64,000 bases of DNA, from assembly GCF_001625305.1 (NCBI RefSeq), contig NW_017804131.1, forward strand, positions 2,233,363-2,297,362, read 5' to 3'. The translations under genes were made by a program, and so were the position numbers. The first letter of the stretch is position 1. Every line of letters starts with the position of its first letter. Below the pieces are notes generated by a model. That model was not told the origin of the DNA and ran no database searches. It saw only the letters and a list, made by a program, of their open reading frames with translations. This DNA is from Branchiostoma belcheri. Its lineage: Eukaryota > Chordata > Leptocardii > Amphioxiformes > Branchiostomatidae. Below, one piece after another: positions 1-12,068 of the stretch.

Positions 1-480
1 GTGGAAAACTGCACTCGATCAACCGAGTGTTTGTGTAGCAGAGTGTGGTGACTACATGTGCGAAGAAGTCCGAGAACAGTGTAACTAACATACTGAGTTG
101 TGGAAGAAGTGTGGGAGGTGGGCAGGAAGAGTGGGGAGGGGGGCACAAGTTCAAGGTTAGAGTGCTGTATATATTAAGTTTTTTGGCGGGAAAACTTAAT
201 CCAATTAATTAACCAGGTGAGGGTGCCAATTAGTTTTTTTTGGGCGGGAAAAGACTTCACAAGGAATCAGCAAATTAAAACAAAAGCCATATACCCAAAT
301 TCTTTCAGACTACTTTCCTAAATTTTCACACTTAACACTGAAAACTGTCTGCTGACTGCCTGAACTTCTGTACCTTAAACACAGGCTACATTTCAATTAG
401 CTTTTTTACATAACATGTCAACTATATAAAACCTCTCACTCAACAGTCTATCTACAGTTAATGTAATTCTTTTTACCTGC
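1..480. other. 5' edge, no firm gene
   Basis: A short open stretch runs from base 2 to a TAA at about 86-88 on the plus strand and encodes a Cys-rich peptide (motifs CVAECG and CEEVREQCN). It could be the end of a last exon that begins outside the window, but nothing else supports this. The rest is AT-rich with several T-runs and no splice-bounded open frame that I can see. Confidence 0.2.
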
Positions 481-1071
481 AACTCTGGGGCCGTCTTTGC
501 CGCACAAATCTGACATTTTTGCTGTGGTCATGTTCAGATTATGCTTATTATTACATCCTGAGTTCTGAATTCATCAATCTGAAGTTTTTCAGATCCGCCT
601 TTTTAAGCGAATGACAACTTAAGACCCTGAAAAATATTGGCTCTTGTGCAACTGGCTAAAAGTCCACCACCACAAACAAGTACAAACAGGTGTCTCCTGA
701 ATTTCTGCGAAGTTTCCGTGCTGTACATGCTTTTTAAGTACCCTTGTTGGGCAGAATACACCTCACGATATTTTTCCAAAAACGGACTACTTTAAAAGCG
801 TGTACTGAGCACGGAAACTTCGCAGAAATTCAGGAGACACCTGTTTGTACTTGTTTGTGGTGATCAGAATTTTTAGCTAAGTTGCGCAAGGGCCAATATT
901 TTGCAGGGCATTAGATGGTCATTTGGATTGAAGTAAAACTGTCAACTTTGATTTATGTAACTTCAGATTACGGCATCCTCTTCAAACTTAGGAATGATAA
1001 ATGGAAGCACAGTCTGGACATGACCACAGCAAAAAAAATCAGATTCGTACAACAAGGATGGTCCCAGAGTG
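481..1071. repeat. Fold-back (MITE-like) inverted repeat
   Basis: The left half (481-735) and right half (803-1071) are imperfect reverse complements of each other. The innermost part, about 70 bp in each arm (left 663-730, right 806-865), is almost identical; identity falls outward, but TTTGCTGTGGTCATGT near 528-543 and its complement near 1017-1032 still pair. The termini are CTCTGGG and CCCAGAG. About 75 bp separate the arms. No transposase is encoded, so this is a non-autonomous palindromic element; its superfamily is not clear. Confidence 0.7.
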
Positions 1072-1099
1072 GTCATTTGTGTTCATTCTCTAAAACGAG

Positions 1100-1500
1100 T
1101 TAGCACACTACTTTTAACTCAGAAAGATCTTCGTATTAATGTTGATCTTTTGCAGAGACCACTGGGACCAGGAAAATAGATCCTCACCCACTGTCAAGGC
1201 CATACCTGCTGGTCACTGGACCTCTCACTGTGACTTGACTACATCTAATTTAGCCTTACAACAGTCTGTCTACCTGTGAAATGACTACTTTCAACTTAGA
1301 AAGTCACTTAAGAGTATGTGATCCTCGTATAAATGTTCTATCTGTTGCAGAGACCACCGGGACCAAGAAACGAGATCCTGACCCACTGTCAAGGCCATAC
1401 CTGCTGGTCACTGGACTTAATCAACCTATCACTTTAAGTACAGTTTAGTTATACTTGACCTATAAACTATCTGTGACTTGGCTACATTAAAAGTTACAAA
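1100..1500 (+). repeat. Tandem duplication with two exon-like copies
   Basis: Two copies lie about 195 bp apart. In each a pyrimidine-containing TTGCAG precedes a nearly identical 68-bp block beginning AGACCAC (1156 and 1351). Both blocks are open in the same frame and read ETTGT, then PLSRPYLLVTG, before stopping. This could be a duplicated terminal exon of a gene to the left, or a tandemly duplicated repeat. Confidence 0.45.
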
Positions 1501-3250
1501 AATGTTAAAAGCAGCTACAGAGTAACAATTATTAATCCTTGCAAAAAAAGAGTTTTGTTTTGCTGATTCCGTAAATCAATTCCTCCCTTTCAAACATCAC
1601 ACACAGCTCACCTGTAGTACATTTCACTCTATACAGAAAGAAAGCACAACATTGTTTTTTCTATTTCCTGTAAAGAAATAGGACATATTTCCAACAGTCA
1701 TTATGAGACCAAAAGTATTTCCCCAGAAATCGACTCCATCATTGCTTCAAAAGAGTTTGTGGAACACCTATAATGTGTTTTGAATTTGTATATTTTGTTG
1801 ATATGAATAATCCTGCTTGTTATTTGACAACCAAAGACAAACACATATAATTTTAGGTAAATCAGAGTCTAGATTTGTATGTTTTTTGTGTGCCTTTTGC
1901 AAATTCATAATTGCAAGCACGTTGCAGTGGAAATATATAGCAAAGTATGTAAAATCACATGTTTATACATATTTTAGAAATTTAGAGCATTTCGGGTTAG
2001 AGTGGATATTATGATTCATCAAAGAATTGTTCATTTGGTCATGATCATCACAAAATTGTCTTTGTTTCATCTAATTTTTAACCATGTTTGACTGTGTTTG
2101 AGTGCTTAAAAATTGCATTATTCATCATTGAATTTTTCATTTTTTTGGCTTTTAAAATTCTAAGGAATTGCTTGCTTCATCATGAGGATTGTCATTTCTT
2201 CACACAAAGGATTATTTTTTTTCAGAAAGGACTTCAAAAAGAGGGAATCAAAATAAAGTTTTGTAGTCGTTTTGAACAGAATATCTTCTGGACCTTCCTT
2301 GAAAGTTACAAACCTTGCTTAGCTGTCATACATTGAAAAATCAGAAAACAATTTTGTCAGATACCAACAAATGCCAAGTCTTGACCGTGCATGTTATCTT
2401 CACCAGTAAACATTACAGCTAGAATTCATGATCATTATAAAATGTCTCTTCACTTTATCATAATTTTTCATTTTGAATGCTTTTATTTGCCTTAACATTG
2501 TTAATTATTGCTTTATCGATTGTTTTGTGTCACCATATAGATTTTTTTCTTCACATGAAGGACAATTGTTGTAATAGAAATATTTTTGAAAAGGGTGGAT
2601 GTGGATCATAATGAAGAAGATATCAGGGAAAACAGTTTGATCACAAATGCTGTTGAAAACATATCCCATTGCTATACAGAATGAAACAACAATTATTAAA
2701 AGTGCTCTCCTCAATAGGAAAATGTACTGTGTTCTCCGTCATATTTGCAATAAAATATTAGTCACAACCTTAAACTAGGTATTACTAGTAGTTAGGAATG
2801 TGAACTCTTTCAGAAATGACAACAAATAGCAGGGAGGGCCAGGCCTATATGAGTTTCAACAATGGCATTTAGAACAAAAAATTCAGAAGATCGCAAACAT
2901 GCCCTTTCCCAACATCTTTTATTGTCATTTTTAAGGGTCTGCATGGAAGGTCCCGATCACGCTTAGCACGCTAACTTTTATAAGGCAGTGACCATGATTT
3001 ACACTCAATGACATTAAATCAGAGTTGTTCGACTTTAAATTATGCAAATAGCAAGGTGCAAAATTCTGCTGAGCAACGACCCCGTATTACGCTTCACTTA
3101 ATTGTACAGGCTGGATGTTTTATTACACACATTACGTTTAATGGTGAATAGAACAACCCAGCGTCCCGTTGTGCAAAACTAAAGCGGCTGATTATGCATC
3201 GCAGCATGCAGACCCAATTTTTGAAAGAGTTCATAAATGAAAGTAGACTC
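1500..3250. other. AT-rich intergenic DNA
   Basis: This stretch is AT-rich with many short direct similarities such as TTCATCAT and CATGATCAT. The open frames are short and lack splice-site context or composition bias. I see no gene here. Confidence 0.5.
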
Positions 3251-3254
3251 ACAG

Positions 3255-4086
3255 TCAAGTCCGATGTTCTCTTGTTTCGTGGATAGGTGACAGGTCCCTC
3301 AGAAACACAGGCGGGTCCTCCAAGAATATGGACAGGAACACAGGATAGCTGACAAGTCCCACAATGTCAAGCCTAAGGTGTAAAGAAAGATCACAGGTTA
3401 AATATAACTACTCACAGAGCATGATCATACATTGCAATAGTCACTGATCATTTGTTAAAGTTCTGAAAACCTGATTTGGGTTGGGGTTTGATTTGAGCTT
3501 TATGCTTAATGTTTAATAGAACATTCAAGAAAAGGTACACATAGAATATCATGGTCATAGAAAATCACATATAACAGTTAATACATAGCACATAGAATAT
3601 ACATCAAAACAATCAATATGAAAAGTTAACACACATGTTTACAGAAGAAACATCATACTATCATAGCCAATGGCAAATTGAATCAGACATGAAATACCTC
3701 ATTTCAGAACGGTTACCATTACAACACATGAAATGCATTTCAAACATTAGTTAAACAACATTTAAGCACAGCACATATTGATTGAATAAGGTAGTAAAAG
3801 GTGAATAAACTTGCGGCTCTGAAAAAGCGCCCCTTAACGGCCGTTTTACTAAGTACAGGCTTAAACCCCTCTGACCCGGTCGCCACAAATACTTCACACC
3901 ATTCTGTGTTTTAGCTTCACTTCATCACAATACGTTCGGTTTCAATAGCAACGACTATGTAAAGGACAATGTTAACTGCGACTCACCACTTAAAACGTGC
4001 GTAACGCGCCTTCCAAGACGAATTTTACCGAAGCTCTTTCCCTGCCATGCAACAGTGGCCTTCTTCCCGCAGCGTGGTCTGAGCAC
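3255..4086 (-). CDS. Candidate two-exon 3' gene fragment, unknown
   Basis: Two splice-bounded open stretches lie on the minus strand. The first exon (4086-3987, 100 nt) follows CTCTTGTCAG and ends before GTGAGT. It is open in one frame only and encodes a basic peptide containing CGKKATVAWQGKSF and GRRVTHVLS. The second begins at 3372 after TTACACCTTAG. Joined in phase it stops at 3299-3301; in the other open frame it would run to 3255 and encode a hydrophobic/acidic peptide with FLEDPPVFLRDLS. No family is recognised and no upstream exon was found. It may be real or a chance arrangement. Confidence 0.25.
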
Positions 4087-4089
4087 CTG

Positions 4090-6079
4090 ACAAGAGATCA
4101 CCAGAATTTGCATATTGTCAATTAAGTAATTATATCAGTTTAGCTTAGACACAGGTGTGATCTCATTTGTTAATGAATCATCATAATTTTTCATTTCTTT
4201 GCTAAGATTTATAACGTAATAGACCAACACCATTATCATTATACCATTATTTGCCTTACAAATATATCATTCGACCTCAAAGATATTCCTTTAATCTTTT
4301 ATTTCAATAGATGACAGCATTGCAGTTGGTTTTAACAGGTTTTAACACAATACACCTTTACTTTACACAGTCCTGAATTGCAATTTGCGGTTATGCTTTT
4401 GACAAAATATTGTCTCGAGTGTTTCTCAGTTTGATATACCTTACAATATCCGTAATAATGCAAACATTACATTTTGGATCAATCAACTATTCGGTAAATT
4501 TTTGGTTTTTCTCGCCCTCTGTGTAGCTAACGCCTTTCCTGGCGCCCTCCCCACCATTAATTTCTTTCAGAAAGCTACAATCTTTCCTTGTTATTCCTTA
4601 ATTTAGTGCATTGAATTTCTCTATTTAAATCAATGAGGATTAAAGAATAATGAAACGTCTGCCTTATCACTTAAGTTTCTATTCAGAAAGAAACCCTGCT
4701 TCTATCCCGATTCCCTGCTTCTGCCTGTATCCCGAGTCCTATCGTAGATAGGGCGGGCTCTCTTCGAGGCTCTGTGGTCCCTTTAGACTAGTATCTCTCC
4801 GCTGCCTGACTTAACTATGTCTCGGTAGGAGTTTTGCGCGGTTACGGTACACTTCTCAGCGCGCAAAACACACAACAGGTGCCTACAGCGACCGGTTGCG
4901 TGGTTGAAGCCGGGGGCGGAAAACTTCAACCGCCCCGAGTAGCGCCCGCGCGATCCACGAGATCTTCGTAATACTGAAACGATTTAAAGTCACCAACAAA
5001 GTAAGAATAAGAGAATGAACTGCTTGAGTCGAACTAATTTTTATTTATTTCACCAATTATCATTAGTAACTTCAGAGGAAGGGACCGGTCCGGGAAGCCA
5101 CTCCGCGTCCGCGTAGCTAGGCTCCTGTTATTTCGGACCTGTGTAGGACCTGGGAAAACAGCCCAGCACCAAGGGTAGGCGAACTCGGCTGGCTCAAGAG
5201 TCTCAACTAACGGTGCAGAACATCCTGGAGGGACATGTCTGCAGCCGCCATGCATCTGCCCTGATGCTTGCGGTTGATTGATTGATTGACACTATGGGAC
5301 AGAGTGTCGCCATGGACCGGTTGGACTCAAATACGAGGCCATTTAGCCACAGCACAGGCCTCTCCTGACATGCTAAATCTCTCCGGGCGGCCATTTCTAA
5401 TTATTGTCGAAATGTACAGGCGAACTATAAATTGAAAATACATCACTATTTTTGTTATGTGTAAAGATTTTTGTCTTCATACTAAGACACTGTAAAGTCT
5501 TGGCTCGGACCATCGGCACATATACAAGTACTTGAAGGGGTGTATTCTTGCATATATAAACACCTTGTCAATATACCTAAATCTAAATGCACACCTGATA
5601 GAGCCCATGTCATACTTAAGTGCTTTCTGAGACGTCACAGACCTTATGACACTAACTACATATACATATCAAATAAGTATGATTGGTATATATTTCACCG
5701 TCAAATCTACTTCAAACTATATAACAGATCTAGAAGTAAAGAACTACGGAAACAACATCTATTATGTAAGGATCGCTTTAATAACTCCATGTCCCTATGT
5801 ATGTAATAAACACCCCAAAAAAGCCTTCCATAATGTGAGATAAATACATTGTCTCAAGCTCTCAAAGGGACAAAAATGCTTCAAATGTTATGACAAAAAT
5901 TATAAAGATTTTTAAGCATGCTGTTTCTCGATCCACAAGTGTTTCACATTACTCCAATCGCAAGATTTCCCTACAATTAAGTTTTACTGGTATAGATATC
6001 TATGAGTGATGAGTGATACAGTTGTTTGCATCTGGTTTTGACCTCACTTTGGCGTGTCAGTCTGTCTCGTGCTCACTCT
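4090..6079. other. Intergenic, GC-rich island near 4,700-5,400
   Basis: Around 4,720-5,400 the DNA becomes CpG-rich, unlike its flanks. It contains a small hairpin (GGTTGAAG at 4912-4919 with CTTCAACC at 4924-4931) and a short (GATT)n run near 5272-5288. This could be a promoter for the weak minus-strand candidate to the left, or part of a dispersed repeat. A minus-strand AATAAA (TTTATT at 5040-5045) is a possible, distant polyadenylation signal for gene A. No convincing coding exon is seen. Confidence 0.35.
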
Positions 6080-8762
6080 TCAAAAGGGACCGCTTTTGCT
6101 TTTCGTGATTTCCACAGCAGACATGGCTGCCCTGTACTCACACAGGGCACCCCACAGCTTCAGCGTCGCCTCCCTGTTCTCTCTCTCCTTGTCATGAAGC
6201 ACGGTTGCCAGCTCCTGCAGGCGACCTCGCAGTGTCGCTAGTTCCTCATCCTTCCGCTTGCTCTGCTCATCTGCTTCTGCAATCTGTTCGGCGATGAGCT
6301 GCTTCTCACGATTTGCGGCGACTAACTCGATCTCCAACAGTTCCACCGCCCAGCTGTCTGACTCATTCTGCGTGCCAGCGTCTGTGCCTATCATATCTAT
6401 CAGCTCCGATATCTTCTTGTCCTTCTTCAAAATGTCTTCCTCCAACTCTGTTTTCGCCATTTCAACTAAGGCCAATTCTAGCTCCGCTTCATTTGTAGCT
6501 GCTGCGTCATGGAGATATTTTTTCTTCATTTCAACTGATGTGTTCCTGGCGTGCACTTTGTGTGCAGTGATGGCCATCCCATATTTTGACTTCGCAAAAC
6601 CTCTCTTGAACGCTTTGGCCTTCTTTTCGCCCTCGTATCGCTCGATGATGGCTATCAGACTATCCCTCTCCTTCTCCAGCATAGCTACATATTTTTCCTC
6701 CTGTGCCAGTTTTTCATACTCTATTTCATCCTCCATTTCCCGAGGATTTTGTACTTTGACCACAGGGTTCTTTTCAGATTCATGTGGGCTGGCCTGTTTG
6801 GTTTTATCAATTATGTTCCGCATCTCTTCGTCAAACACCTCAGTCTGTTGTTCTTCATCTGATGACTCCTGGTCTTCCTCAATGACTTCGTGATCTTCTC
6901 TCTCTTCCGTGCTTTCTACGGCTCTCTCTTCGTTGTCGTCGGTTTGTACTTTGTTCAGGTCACTTGTGCCACCCTTGGTGGAGTTATTTTCTTCCACAGC
7001 AAGTTGATTCTTATCTGACGTATCCTCGCCGCGCCCCTCCCCGTCTTCATCTTTTGTACTGTCATTGTTGGGTACATCAGGTTCTACGTTCACTTCGCCA
7101 TCCTGGGTTAGCCCATCATCAGCTTCGTCATGTGATACCTTCTTCTCTTCGTCAGTTTCCCTGTCAATTACACTGTTCTCTTCCTGACTACTAGTATCTT
7201 CATCTTTATTTGTCTGTGTCTCTTCTGTATCTTCTTCCCGGTTCTCACCAACTACATCGTTCTCCACAACATTTGTACCTTCCTGCTCGGACACGTCTAC
7301 TTTTATGTCTGAGCCTGCGGTGTTGTTATTCTCCGCTAGGCCTGCGTCCTTTGATTCTTCTTCAACATCGACTTTGCCAACGTTGGTACCACCGTCTTCT
7401 TCGTTTGTCTCTGCTGTTCCTTGATGTTCGGACTTTTCTTCTTCTTGTCCGTCTTTACTACCCTCATCTCCGTATGTATCGTCCTGTTTGCTTTTTCTCC
7501 TCTTTGTCTTCCACTTGAGATACAGACTGCTCATCTTCCACATGAGATACAGACTGCTCATCTTCCACATGGGATACAGACTGCTCATCTTCCGTCGAAT
7601 GCTGTTCTTGTGTTGAGTCATTTTGCTCCATGTGATCTCCAAGGTCTTTTTCTTCTACACGGTCTTTGCTGTCCACGCTTTCCATGTCTGTTGACTGCTG
7701 TGCTGTGGCACTTGGCTCTGGTAGACTTTCTTGGTCTTGAATACCTTCACCGTTGACATCTTTAATGTCTTCTAATCCATCTGTATCTTTCTCACTTTCT
7801 TCCTCTTTGTCTGGGGAGACTACATCCGTTTTGTCGACTTCATTTGGCTCAGTATGAAGTTCTTGGACTTCTTTGTCTTTGCTATCCTCTTCCGTCTCCA
7901 TGTCTTTCTTCTCACTTTCCTCCTCTGTTTCAGTGTCTTTACCTTGTAAGTCACTATCATCTTTCTCTTCCTCTACTTGCTTAGTTTCTTGTGTTATGTC
8001 GGTTGGCTCTGTAAGTGCTTCTTGGTCTTGAACATCATCATTGATACCCTCAGGCTGTTTACTGTCCTCAATTTCAGTTGCATCCTTGTTCACAATTCCC
8101 TCTTCTTTTCCTTTGTCTTCAGAGACGCCATCATTCTTCTCTTCCGCTGTAGGTTGAGAGTTTTGCGTCGTGTCGTCATTTTGCTCTGTAGGAGGTCCTT
8201 GATCTTGAACGTCGTCTTGGGCATCGTCTGTACTACCCACGTCTCCATCTGTATCCTTCTGACTTTCTTCCTCTTTGTCATCCGTTTTTCCGTCTTCATT
8301 TGGCTCAGTATCAACTTCTTGGACTTGGTCATCTTTGTCTTTGCTATCCCCTTCTATCACAATGCCTTCCTTTTCAGTTTCCTCCTCTCTTTCTTTATCT
8401 TGTAAGACACTACCATCTTTCTCATCCTCTACTGTCTGCTCGTCTTCTTTTGTCTGAAATTCTTGTGGTGTGTCTGATAGTTCTGTTTCGGCTCCCTGGT
8501 CTGGAACGTTTTCGTCTTTGCTATCTTCGTTTCCAGGTTGTTTTTCCTCTGCCTCCATGTCTTTGTTTTGAGAGACATCATCTGTTTGCTCGTTTTCTAT
8601 TTGTTGAGATTCCTGTGCGTTGTCATCTAGTTCTGTGTGAGTTTCCTGACCCTGGTTTTCTTCATCTATACCGTCTTCGGTATTTTCGTTTCCATCCGCA
8701 TCCTTCTTTAAACTGTCTTCGTTTTTGTCTTCAGTGACGTTATCATTTATCTCGTCCCCCAT
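6080..8762 (-). CDS. Gene A: acidic repeat, coiled-coil protein
   Basis: The minus-strand reading is about 890 codons if one frame change is allowed. The part from the ATG at 8762 is extremely rich in Glu, Asp, Gln, Thr and Ser. It consists of diverged repeats of roughly 35-50 residues with motifs such as VQDQ, TEPNE, EEESEKD and EDSKDKE, and has three 9-residue VEDEQSVSH-type repeats at 7508-7588. That frame stops at 7464, but from about 7,497 leftward the adjacent frame continues in the same style to a stop at 6080. Losing one T from the T5 run at 7492-7496 joins them without a gap. The last ~230 residues form a coiled coil ending in a W-x5-Y motif (Trp codon at 6152-6154) shared with genes B and C. 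The family is not recognised. It is probably intracellular; no signal peptide is seen. Confidence 0.7.
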
Positions 8763-9122
8763 TGGCTGATCCTGAGATTCTGCTGGTGTGTCTTTTGGAT
8801 CATCTTGGTCTGCAACATCTTCATGAACATCGTCTTTGCCATCTTTGTCTCCATCTACATTCTTCTCCTCTTTGTTGGTGTCTTTGTCTTGAGAATCGTC
8901 TTGATTATCTGCTTTTGCTCGTTCTCGTCTGTCCCGCTTTCTATCGATTTTTCCTATCTGTATTATCGGTGTCTGTTTTCTTCAGAGACTTTCGTTTTTC
9001 CGTCTTCATTTGACTCAGTATGAACTTCTTGGACTTGGCCATCTTTGTCTTTGCTATCCTCTTCCATCTTCTTTCCTGCTCTCTTTCTTATCTTGTAAGA
9101 CCTTGTTCCCCTTATCTGCGTT
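8763..9122 (-). pseudogene. Frame-broken 5' extension of gene A
   Basis: Upstream of the gene A ATG the acidic repeat style continues but in shifting frames. The A frame stays open to a TGA near 8985. The neighbouring part reads QVQEVHTESNEDGKTK in another frame, and the outermost part reads KVLQDKKES in a third. Each matches a repeat inside gene A (for example VQEVDTEPNEDGKTDD). At 9122 a good acceptor (TTTGTCTGCCCAACAACAG on the minus strand) bounds the block. So this is either a decayed repeat unit that is now 5' UTR, or coding sequence with several indels. Confidence 0.5.
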
Positions 9123-10413
9123 CTGTTGTTGGGCAGACAAATGTGTAGATCAATAAATATTGAAAATGCAATTGCTATATAGGTATAAGGTATCGTGAAG
9201 TAAATACTTCATTATCTGGCCTTGGTAGTCGTGTAGTGGTGATGATTTTATAACACATAGCAGGCACGGCACATGTAAGACATGTACTATATAGTATTTT
9301 TGGAAAACAATGAATAGACCATTGTCACTATACAAAATGAGTATTTCAAAGTCAACTACGCCTAGAAACCAGAGATATACTTAGCAATTACATGTCTTCA
9401 AGTCCCACACACTAGACTCGGTACGCTGGGTTTGGAAATGAATCGAGCACTTACAATACTTACATTTGTTCGTTCCCTGGGCTAGTCACCAAGAATATCG
9501 TCTGACAAAAGATGCAACAACAAGCAAGACGAAGCTCTGATGACTACTGACACAGCTAATAACATGCGTGCACTCAGTATCTAAGGCGTTAGACAATACA
9601 GGCACAATAAACATGCGTCATAACCACAGGCTAATCACATGTTTCAATAGACCTTGGGTGTCGCGGAGAAAAGCAATCAACTTAATGTAGCCAAGCTTTG
9701 TTCTCGATGATTTAGTGTGCCGGTTGTATAGCAACGGGAGACCTGATGTCATGTTTGTGTCAGATAAACACAGCAGCTAAAACTTTGACTGTGTGGAAGT
9801 AGATCGCCACTGCGTTTCATGAACACACCAGAGAAAAACGAGGATCACCCGTTACTGCAGGCCTTGTGAGAAAAGGACACATTTAGAACATTGCTAATCA
9901 ACCGGTGTGTGTATGGACTTATTCCGTCTCACAGGGCTGTAAGATGATGGACAAACGTCCGCTACTGAGAGGTGAAGGATAAAAGGTATGCACTTTTCAT
10001 CTTTTCAACAAAGGTGTTTGGCCGACGTTATGATTCGTTTATAGTAAAGAAAGACTAACAACAGAACAGAGAATCCCAGCAACACTGTAAAATTTTACGA
10101 AACGATGATGAATTTGACGTTGTCTAGTTTTAATGGCACGTCGAAAATACTAACATCATTTCCTCACATGTTTTTAATCCTTCAAGCTTGTTTAAAACTC
10201 CAAGTAATGGCTATGTTTGTGTTTGTTTGCAGGTTGGTCCAGTCGTACTTCAAGAGATCATTACAGTGCAATTATTTTATTGACAGACTATCAATGATAT
10301 TCATGACTTTGTAGTAAAAGAACCCAAGATAGCATCGTCTTGTCTGTGCGGACATTAAATAGGAAAGACCGAAATACTGTATACAGAGGGACGAAACTGA
10401 ATAAAAAGATACG
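9123..10413. promoter_or_regulatory. Shared head-to-head region of genes A and B
   Basis: About 1.3 kb separates the divergent genes A and B. A near-palindromic GTTGTATAGCAAC at 9723-9735 resembles an RFX X-box (GTTG and CAAC half-sites). A plausible 5' UTR acceptor for gene B is TTTGTTTGCAG, ending at about 10231. Possible first-exon donors for gene A (GTAAGT) lie on the minus strand near 9455-9470. Promoter function is inferred from position, not demonstrated. Confidence 0.4.
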
Positions 10414-12068
10414 ATGGAGTCAGAAGATAGGGGAACGGAAGAGGAACACGGTGGAACAGCTAATGCTCAGAGCAATGAACACCAAGACAGCAAAGTTGAC
10501 AGCATCGAAGACAACGTCAAAGGAAAAGAAGATACAGAGGGGAAGAGTGAAGAGGAAGATAAAATGAAACAGGCAAAGGATGATCAGACAGAAAAGACAG
10601 CCGAAATACAGACGATAGCACAGAGAAGACAGTGGAACATACAAAGGAGACAAGTGCAGAACACGACAAGACAGGAAGTGAAGAAGAAGATACAGAAAAG
10701 ACAGAGGGAAGTACAGACCAGGAGAAGATACGTGAAGATAAAGATAAGACAAACGAGACAGGAGACACTTCAGAGATTACAGACAAAGGCAAAACACAGG
10801 AAAGTAAGGAGAAGGCAGGTGAAGAGGATGACAAGATAGGAAAAACTGAGGAAAGCACGGAGTCAGATAAGTCACGTGTAGAGGAAGATATGTCAGATAG
10901 GCCGGAAGGGGGAACAGAGAAGACAAGTGCTGAGCAAGATGCAGAACAGACAGACGAAAATGCAGACGAAAATGCAAAGAAGACAGGAGTTGAAGACGAT
11001 AGTACAAAAGATACAGAGGAAAGTACAGAGAAGACAACAGCTGAAGACGACGAGACAGAACAGACAGATGAGAACAGCGAACGGCGAGAGATACTGTCCA
11101 AGGGCATCGCAGACCTTCAGGAACGGCGTGCCGCTTTGATAGAGAAACACCTGAAAGATGGGGTCCAGGAAAGTCTTAAATTCGGTTCAGCAGACAATCA
11201 CCTTGGGACCATGCTGTCAGGTCAAATGAGCGTCATGTTCATTATAAACAACCTGCGGACAGCGGTGGAGAGTAGAAGCAGACGCAAAGAACAGCTCAAG
11301 AAGAAGCAAGCTAAACTGGAATCTCAAGTGGCAGAATTACGCACAGTTCTGGATGACAAAGACAAGTTGATAAAGGAAAAGGAGGAAGATCTACAGAAAA
11401 TCCAGGCAAGCAAAGACGCAGAAGAGAGCAAAGACGGAGATTCGCAGACTGACTTTGATCAGTCACTCGAATCCGTGGACCCGACGTCCCAGGAACATGC
11501 TCAAATAGAAGCGCTGAAGTCGGATATTGAAGACAAAAAGCTACAGCGGGCCTTACTGTACGAGCAGGCCGCCTGCATGGCGTCAGACAAGTCGTGGAAG
11601 GAACACGAAGTCGAGTTTCTAGACTCGCTCCTCAACGCGATCAAGGACAATCCAGAAGAGAAAGAAATGAAGGGAAAGAAGAAATCCGTGATGGCGTGGA
11701 CTCTGCTGAATGAGTACCGTAAGGCCGAACATGAACTAGATGTGCTGAAGTACAAGGATCACGTGCTGGAGAAGGAGAATGAGGAGTTAGAAAGGGAGCT
11801 GGCATTTCTTAGAAAAATTGGAACAGGAGAAGACTTTGACGACGAGTCTTCGGACTCAGAGGGAGAAGAAGAAGACAACGACAGGAGACAGTTGCGAGAC
11901 AGCATCGATGACGTCATCGAAGCGGTCAAGGAAGCCCAGACACAAACGGAAGAGGATTCCGGCAGGGGCAGCACCAGCGAACTGTGGCACCATGGAGCGA
12001 ATGAGGGGAGGAAGAAGCAACTTCCACCGCTTCGGAAAAAGCCCCAAAAGCCTGTTTGGCGCTATTGA
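10414..12068 (+). CDS. Gene B: acidic, coiled-coil protein
   Basis: The ATG at 10414 opens an acidic frame (MESEDRGTEEEHGG) that stays in style to about 10,600 and then turns basic and stops at 10839. The frame that continues the acidic style (EKTVEHTKET) starts near 10,590 and runs to a stop at 12068. One extra A in the AAA at 10604-10606 would join them, giving about 551 residues. If the frame is not joined, translation could start at the in-frame ATG 10890 (392 aa). After ~220 acidic residues comes a coiled coil (about 11,090-11,820) with HEVEFL and W-x5-Y (Trp codon 11697-11699), then an acidic and a basic tail. It is paralogous to genes A and C over the coiled coil. No known family is recognised. 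Confidence 0.75.

Noticed and set aside
5034..5394. Minus-strand open frames in the GC-rich patch
   Set aside because: Overlapping frames of random composition in CpG-rich DNA with a (GATT)n run; no homology recognised.
6258..6893. Long Ser/Phe-rich plus-strand open frame opposite gene A
   Set aside because: It is the mirror of the acidic and coiled-coil coding strand; Glu/Lys codons read as Phe/Ser/Leu on the other strand. The minus-strand reading has the consistent paralogous module.
10517..11107. Ser/Val-rich minus-strand open frame opposite gene B
   Set aside because: It is a shadow of the acidic low-complexity reading; no start or splice support.
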